From assembly GCF_001570545.1 (NCBI RefSeq), contig NZ_BBXD01000015.1, forward strand, positions 186,001 through 250,000: a DNA stretch of 64,000 nt, written 5' to 3'. Position numbers and translations under genes: made by a program. Every line of letters starts with the position of its first letter. The first letter of the stretch is position 1. Shown here piece by piece: positions 7,952 to 17,400 of the stretch. Below the pieces are notes generated by a model that was not told the DNA's origin, did not search any database, and saw only the letters and a program-made list of their open reading frames with translations. The DNA comes from Herbidospora mongoliensis (GTDB lineage Bacteria; Actinomycetota; Actinomycetes; Streptosporangiales; Streptosporangiaceae).

Positions 7952-9110
7952 CGTGGTCGTCGTCGGCATCGGCGCCGACGGCTGGCCGGGCCTCGGCGAG
8001 GCGGCCCGCGAAGCCGTCGCCAAGGCCGACGTGATCGCCGGTTCCCGTCGCCAGCTGTCGCTGCTGCCGGAGATGCCGGCGGACATCGTCGAATGGCCCT
8101 CACCGCTCCTGCCCGCCCTGCGCGAACTCCTGGCCAGCGGAAAACGCGTCTGCGTACTGGCCAGCGGCGACCCCATGCACCACGGCATCGGCGCCACGAT
8201 CGCGAAGATCATCCCGTCCGTGCGGGTGATCCCGCACCCGTCGTCGGTGTCGCTCGCCTGCGCGCGGCTCGGCTGGCCCGTCGAGTCGGTGACCGTCGTC
8301 AGCATGGTCGGCCGCCCGCTCAGCGCCGTCTTCGCCCCCGGCCGCCGCTTCATCGTCCTCAGCGAGGGGAGCGGCTCTCCCGCCGCCGTGGCCGAGGCCC
8401 TCCAGGCATGTGGGTACGACCAGAGCGCGCTCACCGTCCTCGAACAACTGGGCGGTCCCGGTGAGCGCATCGGCCCGATCCGCGACGACCTCGACCCGCT
8501 GAACGTCGTGGCGGTGGAATGCGTCGCGGCCGACCCGCTCCCGATCGTCCCCGGCCTGCCCGACGACGCCTACGATCATGACGGCCAGCTCACCAAACGC
8601 GAGATCAGAGCGGTCGTCATGGCCTTCCTCCAGCCGAACGGCCTCCTCTGGGACGTCGGCGGCGGCGCGGGCAGCATCGCCATCGAGTGGATGCGCGCCG
8701 ACCGGTCGTGCCGCGCGGTGACCGTGGAACGCGACCCCGAGAGGGCGGCGCGCATCGCGGGGAACGCCGGGAGATTGGGCGTACCGACCCTGAAGGTCGT
8801 CACCGGAACGGCCCCGCACGCCCTCGCGGCCCTGGACCCCCCCGACGCCGTCTTCATCGGCGGCGGCCTGACCGCGGAGGGCGTGCCTGAGACCTGCTGG
8901 CAGGCCCTCAAACCGGGCGGCCGCCTGGTCGCGACGGCGGTCACGGTCGAATCGGAAACCGTCCTGGCCAGATGGCATAAGGAAAAGGGCGGCGACCTCA
9001 CCCGCCTGTCCGTCAGCCGGGCCGCCCCTGTGGGCGGCTTCACCGGCTGGCGCCCCGCCATGCCCGTGACAATCTGGTCAACCCGCAAACCGCAGGATTT
9101 CGCAACGTAA
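7944..9110 (+). CDS. cobL: precorrin-6Y C5,15-methyltransferase (decarboxylating)
   Basis: CobL methylates C5 and C15 of precorrin-6Y (dihydro-precorrin-6) and decarboxylates the C12 acetate. The 388-residue protein joins a CbiE-like tetrapyrrole methylase half (VVVGIGADGWPGL at the start, LASGDPMHHGIG near residue 75) to a CbiT-like SAM methyltransferase half (WDVGGGAGSIAIEWMR, then FIGGGLT). GTG 7944 gives the standard N-terminus; a start at 7923 would add seven unlikely residues. It overlaps the PPOX gene by 8 nt. It is followed by 171 nt containing ~30-bp repeats before cobM. Confidence 0.95.
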   Translation: MTDVVVVGIGADGWPGLGEAAREAVAKADVIAGSRRQLSLLPEMPADIVEWPSPLLPALRELLASGKRVCVLASGDPMHHGIGATIAKIIPSVRVIPHPSSVSLACARLGWPVESVTVVSMVGRPLSAVFAPGRRFIVLSEGSGSPAAVAEALQACGYDQSALTVLEQLGGPGERIGPIRDDLDPLNVVAVECVAADPLPIVPGLPDDAYDHDGQLTKREIRAVVMAFLQPNGLLWDVGGGAGSIAIEWMRADRSCRAVTVERDPERAARIAGNAGRLGVPTLKVVTGTAPHALAALDPPDAVFIGGGLTAEGVPETCWQALKPGGRLVATAVTVESETVLARWHKEKGGDLTRLSVSRAAPVGGFTGWRPAMPVTIWSTRKPQDFAT

Positions 9111-9124
9111 GGCCATGTAACCCA

Positions 9125-9235
9125 GGACTCAGGGATGCAGGGCCGGGTCGCTAAGCCTCAGCGATGCAGAGCTGCGGGCCCAAGGCTCAGCTATACAGGG
9201 CCGCACAACCCAGGGCTCAGCGATGTAGGGCCGGG
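9125..9235 (+). repeat. four ~30-bp degenerate direct repeats between cobL and cobM
   Basis: Units resembling GGCTCAGCGATGCAGGGCCG start at 9125, 9155, 9184 and 9214, a 29-30 nt period. They fill most of the 171-nt gap. The GCTCAGC core and the period match the repeats inside cobB. Confidence 0.8.
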
Positions 9236-9281
9236 CAATTGATGGCCGGGAATCAGAACCCGATATACCAAAGGACACCGC

Positions 9282-10019
9282 GTGATCCGTTTCGTTGGAG
9301 CCGGCCCCGGCGCGGCCGATCTCATCACTGTGCGCGGGCAACGGGTGATCGAGACGTCTCCGGTCTGCCTGTACGCGGGTTCGCTCGTCCCCGGCGAACT
9401 TCTGGCCCGCTGCCCCGAGGGGGCAAGGATCGTCGACACCGCGAACCTGAACCTCGACCAGATCCTGGACGAGATGGTGACCGCCCACGAGCAGGGTCTC
9501 GACGTGGCCCGGCTCCACTCGGGCGATCCGTCGGTCTTCAGCGCCATGGCCGAGCAGATGCGCCGCCTCGACGCCCTGGGAGTGCCCTACGAGGTCGTCC
9601 CGGGTGTCCCCGCCTTCGCGGCGGCGGCGGCCTCACTGAAGCGCGAGCTTACGGTCCCGGGGGTGGCCCAGACGATCATCCTCACCCGCACCTCCGAACG
9701 CGCCACCCCCATGCCGCCGGGCGAGGACCTCACGACCTTGAGCCGTTCGAAGGCGACGATGGTCCTCCACCTGGCTGTCCAGCGCATCGAACCCGTGGCG
9801 GCGGAGCTGACGGAAACCTACGGACACGACTGCCCGGTCGCGGTGGTCGCCTATGCCTCCCGTGATGATGAAGTCATTATCAGGGGCACGCTGGGCGACA
9901 TTTCGGAATTGGTGCGGGCAGCGGGTGTGAAGCGGACAGCGGTCATCATCGTCGGCCAAGTCCTGACAGCGGAGCAGTTCCCCGACAGCCACCTCTATTC
10001 GGCCGCCCGCTCCCGCTGA
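9282..10019 (+). CDS. cobM: precorrin-4 C11-methyltransferase
   Basis: A 245-residue uroporphyrin-III-C-methyltransferase-fold enzyme that uses SAM to methylate C11 of precorrin-4. Diagnostic stretches are FVGAGPGAADLITVRG at the N-terminus, LHSGDPSVFSAMAEQ, VVPGVPAFAAAAA and the C-terminal RTAVIIVGQVL. The GTG start follows AAAGGA by a few bases. It is the last gene of the plus-strand operon and is convergent with cobK. Copies of a repeat that includes its own stop-codon region follow downstream. Confidence 0.95.
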   Translation: MIRFVGAGPGAADLITVRGQRVIETSPVCLYAGSLVPGELLARCPEGARIVDTANLNLDQILDEMVTAHEQGLDVARLHSGDPSVFSAMAEQMRRLDALGVPYEVVPGVPAFAAAAASLKRELTVPGVAQTIILTRTSERATPMPPGEDLTTLSRSKATMVLHLAVQRIEPVAAELTETYGHDCPVAVVAYASRDDEVIIRGTLGDISELVRAAGVKRTAVIIVGQVLTAEQFPDSHLYSAARSR

Positions 10020-10240
10020 ACGCCAGGGGCGCGCCCTGCCCCATGACACGCGCCCGCTTGCGCTGAACGGCCCCGTGGCGCGCCATCTCCCTGCGCGCGT
10101 GCCCCACTCCTGCTTAGCGGCCCTGAGGTGCGCCGTGCTCCGCACGCGCCGGCTCCCGCTGACCAGCCCTGTGGCGCGCCAGACCGCTGCGCACGCGCCA
10201 GGCTCGGATGAGTGTCTCGTCCCGCTAAGCAGCCCGAGAC
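10012..10240 (+). repeat. tandem-like GC-rich repeats in the cobM-cobK gap
   Basis: The 342-bp gap 10020-10361 has no credible gene. It holds about five diverged copies of a unit like CGCTGAACGGCCCTGTGGCG, at roughly 10014, 10061, 10113, 10159 and 10223. The first copy includes the cobM stop, and the later copies keep a stop-like triplet at the same place, so the 3' end of cobM may have been duplicated. Confidence 0.6.
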
Positions 10241-10264
10241 GAGATGTCATCACTAAAGGCTCGT

Positions 10265-10291
10265 CGGGCGACATTTCCGAAATGTCGCCCG
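10265..10291. terminator. bidirectional hairpin between cobM and cobK
   Basis: Perfect 12-bp stem CGGGCGACATTT (10265-10276) pairing with 10280-10291 around a 3-nt loop, placed between convergent genes. Confidence 0.75.
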
Positions 10292-10361
10292 GTAGGCATG
10301 ACCACGGCCGGCCGGCCCCCGGCCACCGGAAGACCGACGACCCGGCCGCGCATGCCCGGCT

Positions 10362-11084
10362 CTACTCGTGGACGTGCACCCAGTCGACCGCCTCGGCCAC
10401 CGTCTCCACGTAAGTGACCTCGGACGGCACCGGAGGCCGTCGTACCATCACCACCGGGATCCCCAGCTCGCGGGCGGCCCGCAGTTTGGCGCGGGTGAGT
10501 TCCCCGCCGCTGTCCTTGGTCACCAGGGTGTCGATCCGGTGTTCCCGCATCAGGGCCAGTTCCCCCTCAACCGAGTAGGGCCCCCGCGACAGGATCACCT
10601 CCATGGCCACCGGCTCCTCCGGTGGATCGACCGACCGGGCCAGGAACCACACCCCGGGAATCCCGTCGAACAGCGCCAGACTCCGCCGCCCGGTCGTCAG
10701 GAAGACGCGCTTCCCCGGCAGCGACCGCGCCGCCTCCTCCAGGGAGGACACCCACCGCCAGTCATCCCCGGGCTCCTGCGTCCACCCCGGCCGCCGTAGC
10801 CCGAGCAGGGGGATCCCCGTCATCCCGGACGCCTCCGCCGCCGCCTCGGACATCTTCGCCGCGAACGGGTGCGTGGCGTCGATCACCACATCGACGGGAT
10901 GCTCCCAGAGCCACCGGGCCAGCCCCAGCGACCCGCCGAACCCTCCTATGACGACGGCGCCCACGGGCAGCCGGGGCTCCTTGACCCGGCCGGCCAGCGA
11001 GGTCACCACGACGTTCTCGGGGTGCAGCCGGGCCGCCAGTTCGCGTGCCTCGGCGGTCCCGCCGAGGATGAAGACGCGTTTCAT
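10362..11084 (-). CDS. cobK: precorrin-6A reductase
   Basis: CobK reduces precorrin-6A to precorrin-6B (dihydro form) with NADPH. The 240-residue protein starts with the signature VFILGGTAEARELAARL and contains DVVIDATHPFAAKMS, TTGRRSLALF, ILSRGPY and LVTKDSGG, all typical. It overlaps cobIJ by 4 nt and is the last gene of the minus-strand operon cobG-cobH-cobIJ-cobK. Confidence 0.95.
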   Translation of the reverse strand: MKRVFILGGTAEARELAARLHPENVVVTSLAGRVKEPRLPVGAVVIGGFGGSLGLARWLWEHPVDVVIDATHPFAAKMSEAAAEASGMTGIPLLGLRRPGWTQEPGDDWRWVSSLEEAARSLPGKRVFLTTGRRSLALFDGIPGVWFLARSVDPPEEPVAMEVILSRGPYSVEGELALMREHRIDTLVTKDSGGELTRAKLRAARELGIPVVMVRRPPVPSEVTYVETVAEAVDWVHVHE

Positions 11085-12598
11085 GCCGGGTAGCGGCGCG
11101 GCGTGAACACCACGCCGTTGGCCACACGGGTCGTCGAGGAGCCGATGATCAGCAGGCAGCGCATGTCCACCTCCGCCGGGTCGAGGTCGCCAAGAGTCGT
11201 CACCACGATTCTCTCCTGAGGGGTCCCCACCGCCCGCCCGATGACGACCGGCGTGGCCGCCGGACGGTGCTCAAGGAGGAGGTCGCGCGCCACCCCGACC
11301 TGCCACGTCCGGGTCTTGGACGCCGGGTTGTAGATCGCGAGAACCAGGTCGGCGGAGGCCGCTGCGGAGATCCGCCTGGCGACCACGTCCCATGGCTTGA
11401 GCTGGTCCGACAGTGAAACCACACAATAGTCGTGCCCCAGCGGCGCCCCGACGCGGGCCGCCACGGCGTGCGCCGCGGTCAGTCCGGGCACGACCCGCAC
11501 GGGGACCTCGGCGAACCGTTCCTGGGTGGCGGCCTCCAGCACGGCCGAGGCCATCGCGAACACGCCGGGGTCGCCCGACGACACCACCGCGACCCGTGAT
11601 CCGGCCAGCGCCAGGGACAGAGCGTGCTCGGCGCGTTCGGCCTCGACGCGGTTGTCGGTGGGATGCCGCTTCTGGCGTGGGTTGGGCGGGACGCGGTCGA
11701 GGTAGGGGCCGTAGCCGACGAGCTCGTCGGCGGTGGCCAGGGCGTCCTGGGCCTCGGGGGTCAGCCAGAAACGACCGGCGGGGCCGAGGCCGACGACGGC
11801 CACCTCGCCGGGGCCCTCCTGGATCGGGCGCTCGGGCAGGGGGAGCGGGACGCCGACGGGGGAGGGCAGCAACGCCAGGGAGAAGTAGGGGACCGACTCC
11901 GGGTCGACGTCCCGCAGGGGCGCGAGGCGCTGGGCACCGGTGGTGGCGCGCTCGACGTACCAGGCGTCGTCGAGGCGGCCCGCCTCCTCCAGGGCGGCGC
12001 GGACCTTGGTGAAGGTCCGGCCCAGCTTCATGATCGCGACCGGTCCTTCGCCGATCCGGGCCACCAGTTCCTCGACGGGGAGGGTGCCGGGCAGGACCGT
12101 CAGCGTCTCGTCGCGTTCGACCAGCGGGCGGCCCAGCGCCGCCGCGGCGCCGCTGATCGAGGTCACGCCCGGGACCACCTCGGTCGGGTAGCTCGCCGCC
12201 AGGCGCTTGTGCATGTGCATGTAGGAGCCGTAGAACAGCGGGTCGCCCTCGCACAGGACGACCACGTCACGGCCCGCGTCCAGGTGGGCGGCCAGGCGGG
12301 CCGCGCAGGTGGCGTAGAACTCGTCGAGGGCGCCCTGGTAGCCGCCCGGATGATCGGTCGTCTCCGTCGTCACCGGGTAGACCAGGGCCTCTTCGATCTG
12401 GCCCTCGCGCAGGTAGGGGGCGGCGACCGAGCGGGCGATGCTGCGGCCGTGCCGGGCGCTGTGATAGGCGATCACCCCGGCCTCGCCGAGCAGCCGGGCC
12501 GCCTTGACGGTCACCAGTTCGGGGTCGCCGGGCCCGAGGCCCACGCCGTAAAGCGTGCCCTTGTCGAGTGAGCCGGTGTTGAGCGTGCCCGTCATCAT
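11081..12598 (-). CDS. cobIJ: fused precorrin-2 C20-methyltransferase / precorrin-3B C17-methyltransferase
   Basis: A bifunctional 505-residue protein of two tandem SAM-dependent tetrapyrrole methylases. The N-terminal CobI half begins [20 protein letters not shown] and contains [16 protein letters not shown]. The C-terminal CobJ half begins near residue 267 with [20 protein letters not shown] and contains [18 protein letters not shown] and [11 protein letters not shown]; CobJ performs C17 methylation with ring contraction. The fusion is common in actinobacteria and mycobacteria. It overlaps cobH upstream and cobK downstream by 4 nt each. Confidence 0.96.
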   Translation of the reverse strand: MMTGTLNTGSLDKGTLYGVGLGPGDPELVTVKAARLLGEAGVIAYHSARHGRSIARSVAAPYLREGQIEEALVYPVTTETTDHPGGYQGALDEFYATCAARLAAHLDAGRDVVVLCEGDPLFYGSYMHMHKRLAASYPTEVVPGVTSISGAAAALGRPLVERDETLTVLPGTLPVEELVARIGEGPVAIMKLGRTFTKVRAALEEAGRLDDAWYVERATTGAQRLAPLRDVDPESVPYFSLALLPSPVGVPLPLPERPIQEGPGEVAVVGLGPAGRFWLTPEAQDALATADELVGYGPYLDRVPPNPRQKRHPTDNRVEAERAEHALSLALAGSRVAVVSSGDPGVFAMASAVLEAATQERFAEVPVRVVPGLTAAHAVAARVGAPLGHDYCVVSLSDQLKPWDVVARRISAAASADLVLAIYNPASKTRTWQVGVARDLLLEHRPAATPVVIGRAVGTPQERIVVTTLGDLDPAEVDMRCLLIIGSSTTRVANGVVFTPRRYPA

Positions 12599-13212
12599 TC
12601 CTCGTCACTGGCGATGGCGTTGAGCGCCGCCGCCGTCATCGCGCTGCCGCCACGGCGACCGCGTACCACCAGAAACTCCAGGTCAGAGGCGGCCAGCGCG
12701 TCTTTCGACTCGGCCGCGCCGATGAACCCCACCGGGATCCCGATCACCGCCGCCGGTCGCGGCGCCCCTTCGGCGACCATCTCCAGCAGCCGGAACAGCG
12801 CCGTCGGCGCGTTCCCGACCGCCACCACCGCGCCGCCCATGCGCTCGCGCCACAGCTCCAGCGCCGCCGCGCTGCGGGTGGTCCCGAGCTCCGCCGCCAG
12901 GGCCGGCACGCGCGGGTCCGCGAGGGTACAGACCACCTCGTTCCTGTACGGCAACCGCTTCCGCGTCACCCCCGCCGCGACCATGTTCGCGTCGCAGAGG
13001 ATGGGCGCGCCCGCGTCCAGCGCCTTCCTGGCCGCCGCGACGACCCCGTCCGACCAGGCCATGTCGCCCGGCAGGTCGGTCATCCCGCAGGCGTGGATCA
13101 TGCGGACCGCCACCCGCGCCACGTCGGGCGGCAGGGCCGACAGGTCGGCCTCGGCGCGGATGGTGGCGAAGGACTGGCGGTAGATCTCGGCGCCGTCCTT
13201 GATATAGGTCAC
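12595..13212 (-). CDS. cobH: precorrin-8X methylmutase
   Basis: CobH moves the C11 methyl group to C12, converting precorrin-8X to hydrogenobyrinic acid. The 205-residue product has the catalytic-His motif VRMIHACGM, then [25 protein letters not shown] and [14 protein letters not shown], all diagnostic. GTG 13212 overlaps the cobG stop (GTGA) and starts at [15 protein letters not shown], the usual N-terminus. The longer frame upstream lies inside cobG and is not coding. Confidence 0.95.
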   Translation of the reverse strand: MTYIKDGAEIYRQSFATIRAEADLSALPPDVARVAVRMIHACGMTDLPGDMAWSDGVVAAARKALDAGAPILCDANMVAAGVTRKRLPYRNEVVCTLADPRVPALAAELGTTRSAAALELWRERMGGAVVAVGNAPTALFRLLEMVAEGAPRPAAVIGIPVGFIGAAESKDALAASDLEFLVVRGRRGGSAMTAAALNAIASDEE

Positions 13213-14219
13213 GATGCTCTCCGCTGGTAGCCGGAAGTGGTGGCGATCAGGTCCACGACCTCGCCCCGGGGCCGGCCGCATCTCCGCGCGCAGCCGGACC
13301 AGTGGACGGGGGCGCCGATGGGTCGCGCGTCCGCCTGGACGTCGCTGAGCGACTTCGCGCAGCCCGGCGAGCCGGTGCAGGCGGTGACGTGGAGCCACGG
13401 GCTCTCCGGATCGGTGATCAGCCCCTCGGGCAGGCGCGTGCCCTTCGGGACGAGGAGGGTGCGCCACGGGGTGATCCGCAGCCATTCGGCCTCGGCCAGC
13501 ACCATCGCCTGCTCCGCGGTCAGGCGGCCCAGGGGGACCAGCGCCCCGGTCGTCTCACCGAAATCGCCGACGTAGCCGCTGGTCCGGGGCTTGGACAATT
13601 CCGCCGGGACGCCGGGGAAGATCTCCCGAGGCAGGTCGTGGACGCGCCACGCGCCCTCGGAGAGCCTCAGGAAGTTCTGTGCGACTTCGACCGCTTCGTG
13701 GATGGCCTCAGTGGGCGGTAGCCGTAAAAGAAGATCGGTGGTTCCGGCGAAGACGGCGAAGTGCTCACTGCGGGACATCAGCACCACATCGGCGCCGAGA
13801 CCCGCCACATCCCCTGACCCGTCGTCGACCGCGAACAGGAACCGCCCGGACAGATCAGCCAGTTCCGGCACCGCGCAGATCGCCGCGTCCAGCTCCCGGA
13901 TCAGCCGACGGAACGCGGCAGAATCGGACAACGGCGAGGCGATGATGTTGCGCACCCGCTCGTGCGAAGCCGACGGCAGCAGCCCCGCCGCCGCGATCGC
14001 CGCCGCGAACGCCGCCGGATCTTTCAGACCTCTGACCTGTACGTTCGCTCGCGACGTCAGCTCCAGCACACCTCCGCCGGAGGTCGCGAGTACCGCGAGT
14101 TGCGCCCCCGTCAGGTCGCCCCCGGGCAGCCGGACCCGGGCCAGCGGCCCGTCGGCCGCATGGTGGACCTGCAGCGCGCCGGGACATGCGTCACGCGAGG
14201 AATGTCCGGTAATGGCCAC
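13209..14219 (-). CDS. cobG: precorrin-3B synthase
   Basis: CobG is the oxygen-dependent sirohaem/4Fe-4S enzyme that makes precorrin-3B, so its presence marks the aerobic pathway. The 336-residue protein has the nitrite/sulfite-reductase fold, with [10 protein letters not shown] at the N-terminus, [11 protein letters not shown], and the cluster cysteines in [11 protein letters not shown] and [10 protein letters not shown] near the C-terminus. I chose GTG 14219 because a -10-like TACCAT ends 7 nt upstream and GTG 14291 lies inside the divergent cobN leader. It overlaps cobH by 4 nt and is divergent from cobN. Confidence 0.92.
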   Translation of the reverse strand: MAITGHSSRDACPGALQVHHAADGPLARVRLPGGDLTGAQLAVLATSGGGVLELTSRANVQVRGLKDPAAFAAAIAAAGLLPSASHERVRNIIASPLSDSAAFRRLIRELDAAICAVPELADLSGRFLFAVDDGSGDVAGLGADVVLMSRSEHFAVFAGTTDLLLRLPPTEAIHEAVEVAQNFLRLSEGAWRVHDLPREIFPGVPAELSKPRTSGYVGDFGETTGALVPLGRLTAEQAMVLAEAEWLRITPWRTLLVPKGTRLPEGLITDPESPWLHVTACTGSPGCAKSLSDVQADARPIGAPVHWSGCARRCGRPRGEVVDLIATTSGYQRRAS

Positions 14220-14226
14220 GTCGAGG

Positions 14227-14275
14227 ATGGTAAAGCCCCCCGTGGGTCTTGCAAGCCGGGGGAGTCCCGTAGTCT
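14227..14275. promoter_or_regulatory. divergent cobG/cobN promoters sharing one TTGCAA
   Basis: TTGCAA (14249-14254) is its own reverse complement. On the minus strand it sits 16 nt from TACCAT (14232-14227), which predicts a leaderless cobG. On the plus strand it sits 15 nt from TAGTCT (14270-14275), just upstream of the cobN riboswitch. Confidence 0.45.
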
Positions 14276-14279
14276 CATC

Positions 14280-14445
14280 GGGCGACGGCACAAACGAGGA
14301 AGCCGGTGTGAATCCGGCGCGGTCCCGCCACTGTCACCGGGGAGCGAACCCCACCAACGGCCACTGTCACAGGGAAGGCCGGGGTGAGCCCTGATCCGGG
14401 AGCCAGGAGACTCGGCCGTCACCTGGAAACACGACCCGGGGCGCG
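14280..14445 (+). ncRNA. cobalamin riboswitch (cobN leader)
   Basis: The aptamer core GAAGCCGGTGTGAATCCGGC (14299-14318), then GCGGTCCCGCCACTGTCA and the B12 box GAGCCAGGAGACTCGGCC (14399-14416), are clearly present. The GGGAGG ribosome site of cobN (about 14453-14458) lies just downstream, beside a GC-rich segment that could sequester it, so translational control is plausible. Ends are approximate. Confidence 0.93.
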
Positions 14446-14467
14446 GACCCCGAGGGAGGGCTTCGTC

Positions 14468-17400
14468 ATGATTGTTTTGCTGTCCACATCGGACACCGAC
14501 CTTCTGAGCGCCCGAGCGAGCGGCGCGCCCTACCAGTTGGCGAATCCCTCCCGAACCCCCGACCCGACCGCGTTAGCCGACGGCGCCGACGTGGTCGTGG
14601 TGCGCCTGCTGGGCGGCCGGCGGGCCTACGAAGAGGGCCTGGACATTCTGCTGGCCAGTGGAAAGCCGGTCGTGGTCCTCGGCGGCGAGCAGGCCCCGGA
14701 CGCGGAGTTGATGGAGCTCTCGACGGTCCCGAGCGGTGTCTGCGCGGAGGCCCACGCCTACCTGGCCCACGGCGGCCCCTCGAACCTGGCGGAACTGCAC
14801 CACTTCCTGAGCTACACCCTGCTGCTGACGGGCAACGGCTTCGCCCCACCGGCCGCACTGCCGTCGTGGGGGCTCGGCGAATTCGCGGGTGCTCTCGTCG
14901 AGGAGCCTCTGGCTGCGGCGCCGCTCTCTGATCACCCGCAGGGGGAGTCGCGAGAACCCGAGGTCCACGTCTCCGAGCCAGGCGCGGGGCATCCGGACAG
15001 CGCTCCGCGCAGTCCGGAAATTTCCGGACATGCGACGCCTGTCGTCGGGATCCTCTATTACCGCGCCCACCATGTCGCCGGCAACACCTCTTTCATCCAG
15101 ACTTTGTCCGAAGCCATCGCCCAGGCGGGTGCGCGACCTCTCCCGGTCTACTGCGCCTCGCTCCGCACCGCCGAGCCCGGCCTGATCGACACGCTGCGGC
15201 AGTGTGACGCCCTGATCGTCACCGTGCTGGCGGCCGGCGGCACCCGGCCCGCCGCCTCGCAGGCGGGCGGCGAGGACGAGGCGTGGGACGTCGGCGAGCT
15301 CGCCGACCTCGACATCCCGATCCTCCAGGGACTCTGCCTGACCACCGACCGCGCCACCTGGGATGGCGCCGACGACGGGCTGTCCCCGCTTGACGCGGCG
15401 TCCCAGATCGCCATCCCCGAGTTCGACGGCCGGATCATCACGGTCCCGTTCTCGTTCAAGGAGATCGACCCCGACGGCCTCACCGTCTACGCCGCCGATC
15501 CCGAACGCGCCGCCCGGGTGGCGGGCATCGCGGTCCGGCACGCCCGCCTGCGCCACATCCCCGTCGGCGAGCGCCGCGTGGCGATCATGCTGTCGGCCTA
15601 CCCGACCAAGCACTCCCGCATCGGCAACGCCGTCGGCCTCGACACCCCGCGCAGCGTGGTCCGGCTGATCAGGGCCATGGGCGAGGCCGGCTACAAGATC
15701 GGCGACTTCCCCGGCGTGGCCGCCCAGGACGGCGACGCCCTCATCCACGCCCTGATCGCCGCCGGCGGCCAGGACCCCGACTGGCTCACCGACGAGCAGC
15801 TCGCCGGGAACCCGGTCCGCATCCACAAAGACGTCTACCGGGAACATTTCGACAGCCTCCCCGAAGAGCTCCGCGAGGCGATGGAGCGGCACTGGGGCCT
15901 CGCCCCGGGCGAGCTGTTCGTCGACGGCGACGACATCGTGCTGGCCGCCCTCCAGGACGAGAACATCGTCGTCATGGTCCAGCCGCCGCGCGGCTTCGGC
16001 GAGAACCCCATCGCCATCTACCACGACCCCGACCTGCCGCCGAGCCACCACTTCCTGGCCGCCTACCACTGGCTGTCGAACCGGTACGACGCCGTCGTGC
16101 ACGTCGGCAAGCACGGCAACCTCGAATGGCTCCCCGGGAAGTCGGCCGGTATGTCGGCCGCCTGCGGCCCGGACGCGGCCCTCGGCGACCTCCCGCTCAT
16201 CTACCCGTTCCTGGTGAACGACCCGGGCGAGGGCACCCAGGCCAAACGCCGCGCCCACGCCACCCTGGTCGACCACCTGGTGCCCCCGATGGCCCGCGCC
16301 GAGACCTACGGCGACATGGCCCGCCTGGAGCAGCTCCTCGACGAGCACGCCTCCATCGCCGCCATGGACCCGGCCAAGCTCCCGGCCGTCCGCGCCCAGA
16401 TCTGGACGCTGATCCAGGCCGCCCGCCTCGACCACGACCTCGGCCTGGACGACCGCCCCCACGACGCCGAGTTCGACGACTTCCTCCTGCACGTCGACGG
16501 CTGGCTGTGCGAGGTCAAGGACGTCCAGATCCGCGACGGCCTCCACGTCCTCGGCCAGGTGCCGGAAGGACAGCCGCGCGTCGACCTGGTCCTGGCGATC
16601 CTGCGGGCCAAGCAGATGTGGGCCGGCGACCAGGCACTCCCCGGCCTGCGCCAGGCGCTGGGCCTGACCGAACAGGGCGACGCCCGCGCCGACGTCGACG
16701 CGGTCGAGGCCGAAGCCCGTGAGCTGGTCACCGCGATGGAGGCGGCGGGCTGGGACCCGAATGCCGTCACCGCGGAAGGTGTCGTGGGGGACATCCTGCG
16801 CTTCGCCGCCACTGAAGTCGTCCCGCGCCTGAACGGCACCGCCGACGAGATCACCAACGTCCTGCACGCCCTGGAAGGCGGTTACATCCCGGCGGGCCCG
16901 AGCGGATCGCCGCTGCGCGGCCTGGTCAACGTCCTGCCGACCGGCCGTAACTTCTACTCCGTCGACCCCAAGGCCGTCCCCAGCCGTCTGGCCTGGGAGA
17001 CCGGCCAGGCCATGGCCGAGTCGCTGGTCGAGCGCTACAAGGCCGACACGGGGGAGTGGCCCCGCTCGGTCGGCCTGTCCATCTGGGGCACCAGCGCCAT
17101 GCGCACGGCCGGCGACGACATCGCCGAAGTCCTCGCGCTGCTGGGCGTCCGCCCGGTCTGGGACGACGCCTCCCGCCGCGTGACCGGTCTGGAGATCATC
17201 CCCTCCGGCGAGCTCGGCCGCCCCAGGGTGGACGTCACCGTCCGCATCAGCGGCTTCTTCCGCGACGCCTTCCCCCACGTGGTGGCGATGATGGACGACG
17301 CGGTCAAACTCGTCGCCGACCTGGACGAAGAGGGCAACTACATCCGCGACCACGTCCAGGCGGACGGTTCGACGCTGCGCATCTTCGGCTCGGCCCCCGG

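Noticed and set aside
11651-11678. TTGTCGGTG in cobIJ as a PafBC-type promoter
   Set aside because: It lies inside coding DNA and has no TAnnnT at the right distance.
14220-14291. GTG 14291 as the cobG start
   Set aside because: It would put the N-terminus inside the divergent cobN riboswitch leader; GTG 14219 has a better-placed -10 box.
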